The notes beneath the pieces were generated by a model, which made no database searches, had not been told where the DNA came from, and saw nothing but the letters and a program-made list of their open reading frames with translations. From contig DATKBT010000031.1 of assembly GCA_035546295.1 (NCBI GenBank), positions 62,001-126,000 on the forward strand: 64,000 nt of DNA, given 5' to 3'. Of this stretch, positions 53,799-64,000 are shown piece after piece. A program made the translations under genes and the position numbers. Source of the stretch: DATKBT01 sp035546295 (GTDB lineage: Bacteria > Acidobacteriota > Thermoanaerobaculia > Multivoradales > Multivoraceae). Position 1 is the first letter of the stretch; each line of letters starts with the position of its first letter.

Positions 53799-53814
53799 TC
53801 CTGCGGCGACTCCT

Positions 53815-54384
53815 TCAGTTCGCCCGCGAGCTGTGCGCGGTCCAGTTGGGGAGGGTCGCCGGATCGATTCCGACGGAACGGAGGCCGCGCTCCCAGGCGC
53901 CGTCCGGCTCATGGAACACTGTCGCGGGCGCCATCGGGCCGACCAGCCAGTCGTTGCGGAGGATCTCGCTCTCGAGCTGCCCTGCGCTCCAGCCGGCGTA
54001 GCCGAGCACCAGCCGTAGCTCCGCAGGTGGTTGGATCGCCTGCACCCCGAGACAGGTCAGGCTCTGACTGATCGCGATCCCGGGCGCGATCTCGGTGCTG
54101 TCGTCCTGGAGCGGGCCCCGGTTGGGAAACAGCACCGTTCCGCGCTGCGGCTGGACCGGGCCGCCGACGAAGGCGCGCGCCTCGGGATCGCCGCCCCAGG
54201 GGATCTCGAGATCCTCCAGGATCTCGACTACCTTCAGGTTGCTCGGACGATTGACCACCAACCCGAAGCTGCCCTCCGCCTCGTGCGCCAGGAGCAGCAC
54301 CACGCTGCGATGGAAAAAGGGGTCCTGGATCTGGGGCATCGCGAGCAGCAGTGAGGGGGCCGAGAGATCGAAGACCTGGGTCAT
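53815..54384 (-). CDS. algH: YqgE/AlgH family protein (UPF0301)
   Basis: A 189-residue protein with the family blocks SLLLAMPQIQDPFFHRSVVLLLAH, GSFGLVVNRPS, FVGGPVQ, RLVLGYAGWSAGQLE and NDWLV. AlgH is named for a link to alginate regulation, but its biochemical role remains unclear; structures suggest a nucleic-acid- or protein-binding role. The ATG at 54384 is chosen; a TTG two codons upstream is possible. No ribosome site is seen, and the upstream sequence is a 13-bp tandem array. It heads a leftward algH-NUDIX-small protein unit. Confidence 0.92.
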   Translation of the reverse strand: MTQVFDLSAPSLLLAMPQIQDPFFHRSVVLLLAHEAEGSFGLVVNRPSNLKVVEILEDLEIPWGGDPEARAFVGGPVQPQRGTVLFPNRGPLQDDSTEIAPGIAISQSLTCLGVQAIQPPAELRLVLGYAGWSAGQLESEILRNDWLVGPMAPATVFHEPDGAWERGLRSVGIDPATLPNWTAHSSRAN

Positions 54385-54390
54385 GGTCAA

Positions 54391-54442
54391 GCGGAAGGGT
54401 GAAGCGGAAGGGTGAAGCGGAAGGGTGAAGAGGAAGGGTGAA
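54391..54442 (+). repeat. Four tandem 13-bp repeats at the algH start
   Basis: GCGGAAGGGTGAA is repeated exactly three times, then once as GAGGAAGGGTGAA, from 54391 to 54442. On the reverse strand it reads as TTCACCCTTCCGC units ending 6 bases before the algH ATG, where a ribosome site would be expected. It is perfect enough to be variable in copy number. Confidence 0.88.
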
Positions 54443-54826
54443 GCGGCGAGCCTGAGCGCCGCTGCGCCATCTTAGCCGCTGGGCGGGGAGGTGTTGAGGG
54501 CTGGTCAGGTCATAGGCGGCCGGATCACCCGGGGCGCGGAGACCGGCACCCGGCACCGGAGGGTCCGGTGCGAAGTGCGCTATCGTCTGCGGGGTCCTGG
54601 CTCTGAGCGGCTCGGGCGTCCGCGGGCTCCGGCGTCCGGGGTCCCTGCCGAGGCGGGAGCATGCCGTATCGGGTCCGATGGGGCGTCCTCGGCAGCGACC
54701 TCTGCCCCAATCGAGCTCGGGGGCCGATCCGCCCCAAGGGCAGGGCGACGAGTTCCCGTGTCGTTTTGCTGCGACGAGCCCGCCGTGGGCTCCGCGATGA
54801 GTTCGACGAGTGAGATGGAGCAGCCA
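54443..54826. other. Non-coding stretch between algH and acnA
   Basis: About 384 bases between the algH repeat array and the aconitase start. I see no coding signal on either strand and no convincing promoter. GGAG seven bases before 54827 supports the acnA start; in-frame ATGs at 54797 and 54815 lack such a site. It should hold the promoters of both divergent units. Confidence 0.5.
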
Positions 54827-57589
<2,763 letters not shown>

Positions 57590-57665
57590 CCTGTCGCCGA
57601 CCTGTCGCCGCCGGCGCCGAACGCGCGCCTCGCGGCGTTCGGGGCCGCTGAGGTGCTGCGGGCGG

Positions 57666-57705
57666 AAAAGAAAACCCCGCGCCGCTGAGGGGAAGCGACG
57701 CGGGG
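57666..57705 (-). terminator. Leftward rho-independent terminator without a leftward gene
   Basis: Read on the reverse strand, a CCCCGCG/CGCGGGG stem (57705-57699 with 57681-57675), extended by a CGCT/AGCG inner stem across one mismatch, is followed by TTTTCTTTT (57674-57666). On the forward strand there is no T-run after the stem, so it does not look like the acnA terminator. No leftward coding gene precedes it. Confidence 0.65.
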
Positions 57706-57847
57706 GGAGGAGTCGGGAGTCGATGGAGATGGAGGGAACCGCCCGCCAAGGAGACAACGGGCAAACCCATCGACGGGTTCGACTCCCTCGAAGGGTCCCG
57801 TCGTAGAATTCAACAGGGGACTGGGGGGGGAGCATTCCCAAGGGGTC

Positions 57848-57871
57848 GCCGAGCGAGCCGATTCGCTCGGC
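57848..57871. repeat. Perfect 9-bp hairpin upstream of queE
   Basis: GCCGAGCGA (57848-57856) and TCGCTCGGC (57863-57871) are perfect inverted copies around the six-base loop GCCGAT. There is no T-run on either side, so it is not a classical terminator. It could be the 5' structural element of the transcript that ends at 57666. Confidence 0.65.
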
Positions 57872-58078
57872 GCCTCACTCATCGCAGGGTCAGCTCGTGT
57901 TCTCGAAGATCCCGATCTTTCCGAATGCCCCCCTTTTCGAACCCATGGGGGAGCGTTTCCCCCGCTGCGAAGACGCGGCTCGGCGGACGCCCGGCATCCC
58001 CTCGAATGACGGTCGGGTCCTGGCCTCTGGCGTGAGGGGCCGCGCCGCCGACGGCGACCGCAGGCTCTGCGAGCGCCG

Positions 58079-58762
58079 ATGAGCCGGGCTGCCGAGCGAC
58101 GCCTGGCGCGCCCCGCCGTCGAACGCTTGCGGGTCCACGAGATCTTCTACTCGATCCAGGGGGAATCGACTCTCGCCGGCCGGCCGTGCGTTCTGATCCG
58201 GCTCACCGGATGCCAGATGCGCTGCTCGTGGTGCGATACCGAGTACGCCTTCTACGAGGGGCGGTGGATGACCCGCGCGGAGGTGCTCGAGGAGGTGGCG
58301 TCGCACCGATGCCGGCTGGTGGAGCTGACCGGCGGCGAGCCGCTCCTGCAGCCTGGGGCGCTCCCCCTGCTCGAAGCGCTGTGCGACGCCGGCTACGAGG
58401 TCGCGCTCGAGACCGGCGGAGGTCTCGACGTCTCGCAGGTGGATCCCCGGGTGCGACGGATCGTCGACGTCAAATGCCCGGGCAGCGGCGAGGCGGACAA
58501 CAACCTGTGGTCCAACCTCGATCACCTCGGACCCCTGGACGAGGTCAAGCTGGTCCTGGCCGATCGAGGGGACTACGAGTGGGCGAGGAACGTGGTCACG
58601 AGACACCGGTTGACCGAGCGCTGCCCCGTCCATTTCTCGCCGGTCCACGGCCGGCTCGCCCTCGAGGAGCTGGCGGCATGGGTGCTCGCGGATCGCCTCG
58701 ACGTGCGGGTGCAGATTCAGCTGCACAAGCTGATCTGGGGCCCCGACGCCCGAGGCGTCTGA
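58079..58762 (+). CDS. queE: 7-carboxy-7-deazaguanine synthase
   Basis: QueE is a radical-SAM enzyme that makes 7-carboxy-7-deazaguanine, an intermediate of queuosine and other 7-deazaguanines. The 227-residue product has EIFYSIQGESTLAGRPCVLIRLTGCQ, then the cluster motif CQMRCSWCDTEYAF (CxxxCxxC), TGGEPLLQ and a C-terminal IQLHKLIWGP. No queC, queD or queF is nearby. The ATG at 58079 is the likely start. Confidence 0.94.
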   Translation: MSRAAERRLARPAVERLRVHEIFYSIQGESTLAGRPCVLIRLTGCQMRCSWCDTEYAFYEGRWMTRAEVLEEVASHRCRLVELTGGEPLLQPGALPLLEALCDAGYEVALETGGGLDVSQVDPRVRRIVDVKCPGSGEADNNLWSNLDHLGPLDEVKLVLADRGDYEWARNVVTRHRLTERCPVHFSPVHGRLALEELAAWVLADRLDVRVQIQLHKLIWGPDARGV

Positions 58763-59070
58763 CCAGCGCTCCGGCGCGCATCCAGAGCGTCGAGCGGCGA
58801 CTCCCGGTGACGGCGGGATTCCCGAGGAACCGGCCCCCACGGACTCCCCGCGAGGTCCTCGCGGAGCGGGCGTTTCTTGCCCCGTCTCCGGGCGAGCGAT
58901 ATCATGCTGACTCGCTCAGGTCCGTATTGTGGCGACCAGCGCCCGCGAGTCCGCTGCGCGCGGATCCGTTCGCCCGATTCGGCTGAAGCCTGTGAGAGCG
59001 CTTCGGGCGCGGTCCCGCCGTGGGGACTCGCCGGCGCGGACCGTCGGATGGCGCGCAGCCAGGGAGATCC
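58763..59070 (+). other. Non-coding leader region of gltA
   Basis: These 308 bases between queE and gltA hold no gene. They contain the gltA promoter candidate at 58877-58905 and a ~160-base leader. GGGAG is placed 6 bases before the gltA ATG at 59071. Confidence 0.6.
58877..58905 (+). promoter_or_regulatory. Candidate sigma-70 promoter of gltA
   Basis: TTGCCC (58877-58882, 4 of 6) and TATCAT (58900-58905, 5 of 6) are separated by exactly 17 bases. The start point would be near 58912. Confidence 0.55.
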
Positions 59071-60337
<1,267 letters not shown>

Positions 60338-60339
<2 letters not shown>

Positions 60340-60408
60340 CGGGCTCGTGGTGATCACCACTCCCCAACGACAGGCGGGGGCGAGGCGAGGTCATACCACG
60401 AGCCCGCT
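60338..60408. repeat. 14-bp inverted repeat at the gltA stop, with competing palindrome
   Basis: AGCGGGCTCGTGGT (60338-60351) and ACCACGAGCCCGCT (60395-60408) are perfect inverted copies. The 14-base palindrome GTGGTGATCACCAC (60347-60360) overlaps the first arm, so two exclusive hairpins are possible. There is no T-run. It may be a terminator-like 3' end, an mRNA stability element or a protein site. Confidence 0.75.
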
Positions 60409-60655
60409 GCTCATGTTTCCCGCCCAAGCGCCGCAAGCGGCGCGGGCTCAGGTCGACTAGGCCCGAAAACCGCTGATCCACGTCGTTTAGGCGCTGCTTG
60501 ATCGAACTTTGACCGTTTTGTGAACTTCCCGCTGGCCTAGTCGACCTAGAGGCTTTCCGGCCAGCGACGCTCGCTACCGGCTCCGCTGGGCGCTTCGCAG
60601 GGCCCCGCTGCGCGGGTGTCGAGCAACCGCAGCGTGATCACGAGCCCCAGGAGCC
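60340..60655. other. Repeat-rich non-coding region downstream of gltA
   Basis: 316 bases without a gene between gltA and the convergent DUF454-like gene. Besides the repeats at 60338-60408 and 60450-60547 it holds the small fold GCGCCGC-AA-GCGGCGC (60428-60443). Locally it is richer in A/T than its surroundings (around 60460-60530). Confidence 0.6.
60450..60547. repeat. 98-bp element bounded by perfect 14-bp inverted repeats
   Basis: AGGTCGACTAGGCC (60450-60463) and GGCCTAGTCGACCT (60534-60547) are exact inverted copies enclosing 70 bases that are less GC-rich than the neighbourhood and contain TTGACC and TTGATC motifs. No coding frame fits inside. The shape suits a MITE-like element, a structured RNA or a recombination or protein site. 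Confidence 0.75.
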
Positions 60656-60991
60656 CTACCGCTCGGACGGCGACAGCCAACGATGGAGCGTGGCTCTCAG
60701 CCGGGCCAGCCGGTGGGCCAGCCGGGGCCAGCGCTCGACGTTCTTGGCCAGGAGACTGTAGAAGCGTTCGCTGGCGAGCGACAGCAGCGCTGCGCCGAGG
60801 GCGAGCGGCACCGCCTGGGGAATCACCGGAAGCGCGAGCCCGATGAGCCCGACGAGCAGGAAGACGGAGCCGGCGATCCAGATCGCGACCCGCGTCGTCG
60901 TCGGCAGGGGCTCCAGCGTCTCCTCGGGATCGGGAGCGCGGGTGTCGTCCGGAGCCTTGCTCCGTGTCTCTGCTGGCTCGCTCTTCGTCAT
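60656..60991 (-). CDS. Small DUF454/YbaN-like inner membrane protein
   Basis: A 111-residue protein. The first ~35 residues are charged and cytoplasmic, then come two membrane helices (VAIWIAGSVFLLVGLIGLALPVIP and VPLALGAALLSLAS) with the LVGLIGLALPVIPQAVPL pattern of the DUF454/PGPGW-type proteins, and a basic C-terminal helix. Function unknown. The ATG at 60991 diverges from fur across 126 bases. It converges on the repeat region behind gltA. Confidence 0.72.
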   Translation of the reverse strand: MTKSEPAETRSKAPDDTRAPDPEETLEPLPTTTRVAIWIAGSVFLLVGLIGLALPVIPQAVPLALGAALLSLASERFYSLLAKNVERWPRLAHRLARLRATLHRWLSPSER

Positions 60992-61105
60992 GGCCACGTC
61001 TTGGATCCATGCAGGAATCGCGCCGGCAGCCTCGAAGGGCTCGCCGCCCGCCCCTCTATCGTTTTTCGGCCGGGGTCGTGCTGCATGGTGTCGCGCCGCG
61101 ATCCG

Positions 61106-61111
61106 TACAAT
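61106..61111 (+). promoter_or_regulatory. Candidate -10 box giving a leaderless fur-family transcript
   Basis: TACAAT (5 of 6) is followed by exactly six bases and the ATG at 61118, so the predicted first transcribed base is the A of the start codon. No ribosome site precedes the ATG. The same TACAAT-N6-start arrangement occurs at the tldD-like gene. No good -35 is seen. Confidence 0.45.
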
Positions 61112-61117
61112 GCCGGA

Positions 61118-61579
61118 ATGGCCGTCGATGCGACAGAGCGTCCGGAGCGCAAGCGCTTCCACGACTTCGTGCGTGCCAGCGGTCTGCGAATGACCGCCGA
61201 GCGGATCGCGCTGTTCGAGGCGATCTATGGGCAGCACGGCCACATCGACGCCGCCGAGATCCTATGCGCGATGCGAGCGTCGGGATCCAAGATCTCGCGG
61301 GCGACGGTCTATCGCAACCTCGACCTCCTGGTCGAGAGCGGACTGGTGCGCAAGCAGCGACTGGGCGGCCGGCACGTGTACGAGCACGTGCACGCCGGGC
61401 AACGACACGACCATCTCGTGTGCCGACGTTGCGGCCGCGTCGTCGAGTTCGTGAGCCCCGGGATCGAAGCGCTGCAGCGCGAGATCTGTCGCGCCCACGG
61501 CTTCGCGCCCAACGACCACAGCCTGCAGATCCAGAGCCTCTGCCTCGATTGCAGCGCGGCGGCGAGTCCCGACGACTGA
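61118..61579 (+). CDS. Fur-family metal- or redox-responsive transcriptional regulator
   Basis: A 153-residue Fur/PerR/Zur superfamily repressor. The winged helix (FVRASGLRMTAERIALFEAIY and SKISRATVYRNLDLLVESGLVRK) is followed by the metal-binding dimerisation domain: HVHAGQRHDHLVCRRCGRVVEF and LCLDC. That gives two CxxC pairs for structural zinc and a His-rich sensory site. Whether it senses iron, zinc, manganese or peroxide cannot be decided from this. The neighbouring genes give no clear target. Confidence 0.92.
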   Translation: MAVDATERPERKRFHDFVRASGLRMTAERIALFEAIYGQHGHIDAAEILCAMRASGSKISRATVYRNLDLLVESGLVRKQRLGGRHVYEHVHAGQRHDHLVCRRCGRVVEFVSPGIEALQREICRAHGFAPNDHSLQIQSLCLDCSAAASPDD

Positions 61580-61662
61580 GTCCGTGGGACCGCGAGCTGA
61601 GCGGCTGCTGCGCAGATCCCGAGCGCGCGCCGGAGTGCCCCGGCGTGGCGCCGAGAGAGCCG

Positions 61663-62763
61663 CTACCTGAGCGGAGTCTTCGGCTCGACCCACTTGGGGA
61701 GCTCGGCCCAGCCGCGTTCGGCGACCAGCGGCGGTCCGCTGCCGCTGCCGAGGAACCACTTGACCGCGGGGGCCGGCTGGAGAGAGGCGAGACGGAAGAG
61801 TCCCACTCGCTGCGGCAGCACGAACAACGCGGCGGCCAAGCCGGCGGCGTCGGCTGCGGTCTCGGTGACTGCGAGCACCGCGAGGGTGCCCGACACCGGC
61901 CGGCCGGTGCGATGGTCGAGGTGGGGCGCGGCGCGGTCGCCGGCGATGTCGATCGGATCGATCCAGGCGGCGGCCAGCGAGAGAGACCGGTCCCGGAGGA
62001 GGACGCGCTCGGTGGGAGTGGTCACCGGGTCTGTGGCGTCGACCGCGATCGGCCAGCCGGCGCCGTCGGGGCCCCCGCCGAACGCTCGGGCGACCTGTCC
62101 GATCGCGACCCAGCCGTTGCTGGCGCCCAGCTCGCGCAGCGCCTCGATCGCCTGATCCACGCCGAAGCCACGCTCGAAGGCCAGCAGGTCGACCAGGCTG
62201 CCGGCGGACAGCGTCGCAGTCTGCGCTGCCGGATCGAGCACGAGTCGGTCGCACGAGGCGCTGCCGGAGGCCTGCGAGAGAGCCGCCAGGGTCGGTTTGC
62301 CCGCCACCGGCTGCCGAATGCCCCACAGCCCGGCGAGCCGGCCGCCGAGGGGACCGAGGGCGCCGCCCGTGAACTGGCAGAAGTCGAGGGCCCGTCGAAG
62401 CAGCGCGAACAGGTCGGAGTCGAGCGCGACCGGGCCGAGCCCGCCCTGCCGGTTGAGCGCGGCGACGCCGCCTTCGACCTCCTCGACGAACGGAAGAGAT
62501 CCGGGATCGGGGGAGACGAGAGCCTCGGCCCTGCGGATCGCTTCGAGGGCGGCGGCGAGCGCGTCCCGGGTCCCTGCGCGCTCCGCCAGCGGCTCGATCT
62601 CGATGCGCGCGTCGGCGCCGAAGGCGCCGGCACTGAGCGCCGCCGGCTCCGCGCCCGACGCGACCGCCGCTGCGAACACGCCAGCCGCGACCCAGGCGGC
62701 GACGACGCACCACCGTGCGCACGAGAGGCGGAGCCCGCGAGACGCAAGGAGAGGGCTCCGCAC
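61663..62763 (-). CDS. Exported ApbE-like protein with degenerate active site
   Basis: About 366 residues with a signal segment (ARWCVVAAWVAAGVFAAAVASGA). The layout follows ApbE FMN transferases: an N-terminal AALEAIRRAEALVSPD helix, DLLAFERGFGVDQAIEALRELGASNGWVAIG, HLDHRTGRPV and TETAADAAGLAAALFVL. In active ApbE the core motif reads DLGGIAKG; here it is DLLAFERG, and the first Met/Ala-rich FAD-binding part is altered. It may be inactive or have changed donor specificity. The start is GTG at 62763. It lies just downstream of tyrS on the same strand. Confidence 0.7.
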   Translation of the reverse strand: MRSPLLASRGLRLSCARWCVVAAWVAAGVFAAAVASGAEPAALSAGAFGADARIEIEPLAERAGTRDALAAALEAIRRAEALVSPDPGSLPFVEEVEGGVAALNRQGGLGPVALDSDLFALLRRALDFCQFTGGALGPLGGRLAGLWGIRQPVAGKPTLAALSQASGSASCDRLVLDPAAQTATLSAGSLVDLLAFERGFGVDQAIEALRELGASNGWVAIGQVARAFGGGPDGAGWPIAVDATDPVTTPTERVLLRDRSLSLAAAWIDPIDIAGDRAAPHLDHRTGRPVSGTLAVLAVTETAADAAGLAAALFVLPQRVGLFRLASLQPAPAVKWFLGSGSGPPLVAERGWAELPKWVEPKTPLR

Positions 62764-62867
62764 CGGTGCTCTCGATCGCTCGCAGCCGTCGCCCCCGCTC
62801 GATCCCGGCGCAGCGACGAGGGGGCGACTGCACGCCCGGGAGGAGGAGGATCTCCCGGCGCGCGCTC

Positions 62868-64000
62868 TCACGTCCCGAGCTGCACCTGGAGGAAGCGCCG
62901 CTTGCCCACCTTGAGCAGGTAGGGGGCCTGCCGGCTCTCGACCTCGAGGAAGGGGTCGGTGATGCGCTGGTCGTCGATCGAGACGGCGCCCTGCTGGATC
63001 AGGCGCCGCGCCTCCGAGCGGCTTGCGGCGAGACCGGTCTCGGCGAGCAGCGTCGTGATCAGCCGCGGACCGTCCAGGCGCGCGGACTCCACCTCGTCGG
63101 GACGCCCGCCCCGGCTGAACACCTCCTGGAACTCGGCCTCGGCGCGAACGGCCTCGTCGTCGCCGTGGAACTCGGCGACCAGGGTTCGCGCGAGCCGTTG
63201 CTTGACCTCTTTGGGGTGGAGCGCGCCGCGCGCGACCTCCTCCCTGGCGGCGCCGATCTCGGGCTCCGGCGTGTCGGTGAGCAGCAGCCACCAGTCCCAC
63301 ATCAGCGGATCGGGGATCGACATCGTCTTGCCGTAGATCTCGCGCGGCGGATCCTCGACCCCGATCGCGTTGCCCAGGCTCTTCGACATCTTCTCGACGC
63401 CGCAGGTGCCGAGCAGGAGGGGGACGGTCAGCACCACCTGGGGCTCCATCCCGCGCTCGCGCATCAGATCTCGCCCGACCAGCAGGTTGAAGATCTGATC
63501 GTGACCGCCGAGCTCGACGTCGGCCTCGAGCGCCACCGAGTCGTAGCCCTGCGCCAGCGGGTAGAGCAGCTCGTGGATGCCGATCGGCTGATGGCTCTCC
63601 CAGCGGGTCTTGAAGTCCTCCCGCTCCATCATGCGCGCCAGGGTGTAGGAGCCGGCGAGACGGATCATCCCCTCGGCCCCCAGCGGCTGGAGCCAACGGC
63701 TGTTGTACTCGATGCGGGTCTTCTCCTGGTCGAGGATCCGAAACACCTGCTTCTGGTACGTCAGCGCGTTCGCCTCGACCTCCTTGCGGCTGAGCTGCGG
63801 CCGGGTGGCCTTCTTGCCGCTGGGATCGCCGATCATTCCGGTGAAGTCGCCGATCAGGAACACCACGTCGTGCCCCAGGAGCTGGAAGTGCCGCATCTTG
63901 CGCAGCAGCACCGTGTGCCCGAGGTGCAGGTCCGGAGCGGTGGGGTCGAAGCCGGTCTTGACCACCAGCGGCTTTCCGGCCGTCCGCGAGCGCTCGAGCT
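62868..64000 (-). CDS. tyrS: Tyrosine--tRNA ligase (5' end beyond window)
   Basis: Class I aminoacyl-tRNA synthetase charging tRNA-Tyr. The visible 377 codons run in from the window edge (LERSRTAGKPLVVKTGFDPTAPDLHLGH). They show the HIGH-type motif HLGH, the tyrosine-binding region around LYPLAQGYDSVALEADVELGGHDQIFNLL, the KMSKS loop (GVEKMSKSLGNAI) and a C-terminal S4 domain (TTLLAETGLAASRSEARRLIQQGAVSID). The form with a KMSKS and GHDQ fits the TyrZ/long TyrS group. Only about 20-40 N-terminal residues are missing. Confidence 0.95.
   Translation of the reverse strand, partial: LERSRTAGKPLVVKTGFDPTAPDLHLGHTVLLRKMRHFQLLGHDVVFLIGDFTGMIGDPSGKKATRPQLSRKEVEANALTYQKQVFRILDQEKTRIEYNSRWLQPLGAEGMIRLAGSYTLARMMEREDFKTRWESHQPIGIHELLYPLAQGYDSVALEADVELGGHDQIFNLLVGRDLMRERGMEPQVVLTVPLLLGTCGVEKMSKSLGNAIGVEDPPREIYGKTMSIPDPLMWDWWLLLTDTPEPEIGAAREEVARGALHPKEVKQRLARTLVAEFHGDDEAVRAEAEFQEVFSRGGRPDEVESARLDGPRLITTLLAETGLAASRSEARRLIQQGAVSIDDQRITDPFLEVESRQAPYLLKVGKRRFLQVQLGT

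Larger units (their letters stand above)
57590..58078. other. Structured 489-base non-coding region between acnA and queE
   Basis: No protein gene is seen on either strand. It holds a leftward terminator (57666-57705), a fold-back segment CGACGGG...CCCGTCG (57773-57805 region) with inner TTCGA/TCGAA, a perfect 9-bp hairpin (57848-57871) and a GGGGG-A-GCGTTT-CCCCC fold near 57949-57966. This density of structure suggests a non-coding RNA or a long regulatory leader. It does not match tmRNA, 6S or preQ1 riboswitch sequences that I can recall. Confidence 0.45.

Noticed and set aside
57675..57705. Reading the hairpin at 57675-57705 as the acnA terminator
   Set aside because: There is no T-run after the stem in the forward direction; the T-run is only on the reverse strand. 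A weak factor-dependent role is not excluded.
57690..57810. T-arm-like GGGTTCGACTCCC, suggesting a tRNA or tmRNA
   Set aside because: The T-stem pairs poorly, there is no acceptor stem or CCA end, and no anticodon arm or tmRNA tag frame can be placed around it.
57890..58840. Reverse frame opposite queE
   Set aside because: queE has all radical-SAM motifs on the forward strand. The reverse frame has no recognisable domain. It therefore does not explain the leftward terminator at 57666 either.

Overview
This is a very GC-rich chromosomal window from a Gram-negative bacterium. Lipid A/LPS genes (lpxK, waaA), a secretin, an ExbB/TolQ-type channel and lipoprotein/prepilin processing all point to an outer membrane. 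Type IV pili with a sigma-54 control circuit, SelA, a split acyl-CoA carboxylase, TldD/TldE-like proteases and many GTG starts with 4-base stop/start overlaps fit Acidobacteriota (Thermoanaerobaculia-like) or Myxococcota-like lineages. The phylum is inferred from gene content only; there is no rRNA in the window. I see no CRISPR array, insertion sequence, tRNA or prophage.

Layout. 1-13.8 kb is mixed core metabolism: an ExbB-type channel (cut by the window edge), ruvC, accD-folC, rpiB, purE, the carboxyltransferase subunit of an acyl-CoA carboxylase, a TldD/TldE-like protease pair, a TPR protein, a conserved hypothetical, selA and an NtrC-family regulator. 13.9-27.9 kb is a leftward type IV pilus locus: pilA with a sigma-54 promoter and terminator, then an M20 peptidase, pilD, a sensor kinase, pilV-, pilW- and pilX-like minor pilins, and a pilY1 flanked by two paralogous secreted proteins. 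28-32 kb holds a second M20 peptidase, a GT-C type membrane protein and a UbiA-family phosphoribosyl-prenyl synthase. 32.3-37.1 kb has a YfhO-like membrane protein and the biotin carboxylase and biotin carrier subunits; 37.2-39.5 kb has lpxK and waaA.

39.7-52.3 kb is a rightward operon: ECF sigma factor, zinc-type anti-sigma, secretin-N-like protein, GspF/PilC, GspE/PilB, PilM/N/O/P-like assembly proteins, a lipoprotein secretin with TPR and cohesin-like modules, and three GspG-like pseudopilins. It reads as a type II secretion-like machine, separate from the pilus locus but probably served by the same PilD. 52.3-64 kb returns to core genes: dut, a small protein, a NUDIX hydrolase, algH, aconitase, queE, citrate synthase, a DUF454-like protein, a Fur-family regulator, a degenerate ApbE-like protein and tyrS (cut by the window edge).

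How it fits together. The pilA promoter has a near-consensus -24/-12 element and upstream GTGTC cores like those described for PilR. A PilS-like kinase lies in the pilin operon and an NtrC-type regulator lies 9 kb away after selA, so a split two-component circuit is likely. Non-coding structure is concentrated around gltA/queE (long inverted repeats, an orphan leftward terminator) and upstream of tldD and algH (tandem repeats). Several genes have a -10-like hexamer only 6-10 bases from the start codon, suggesting leaderless or nearly leaderless transcripts.
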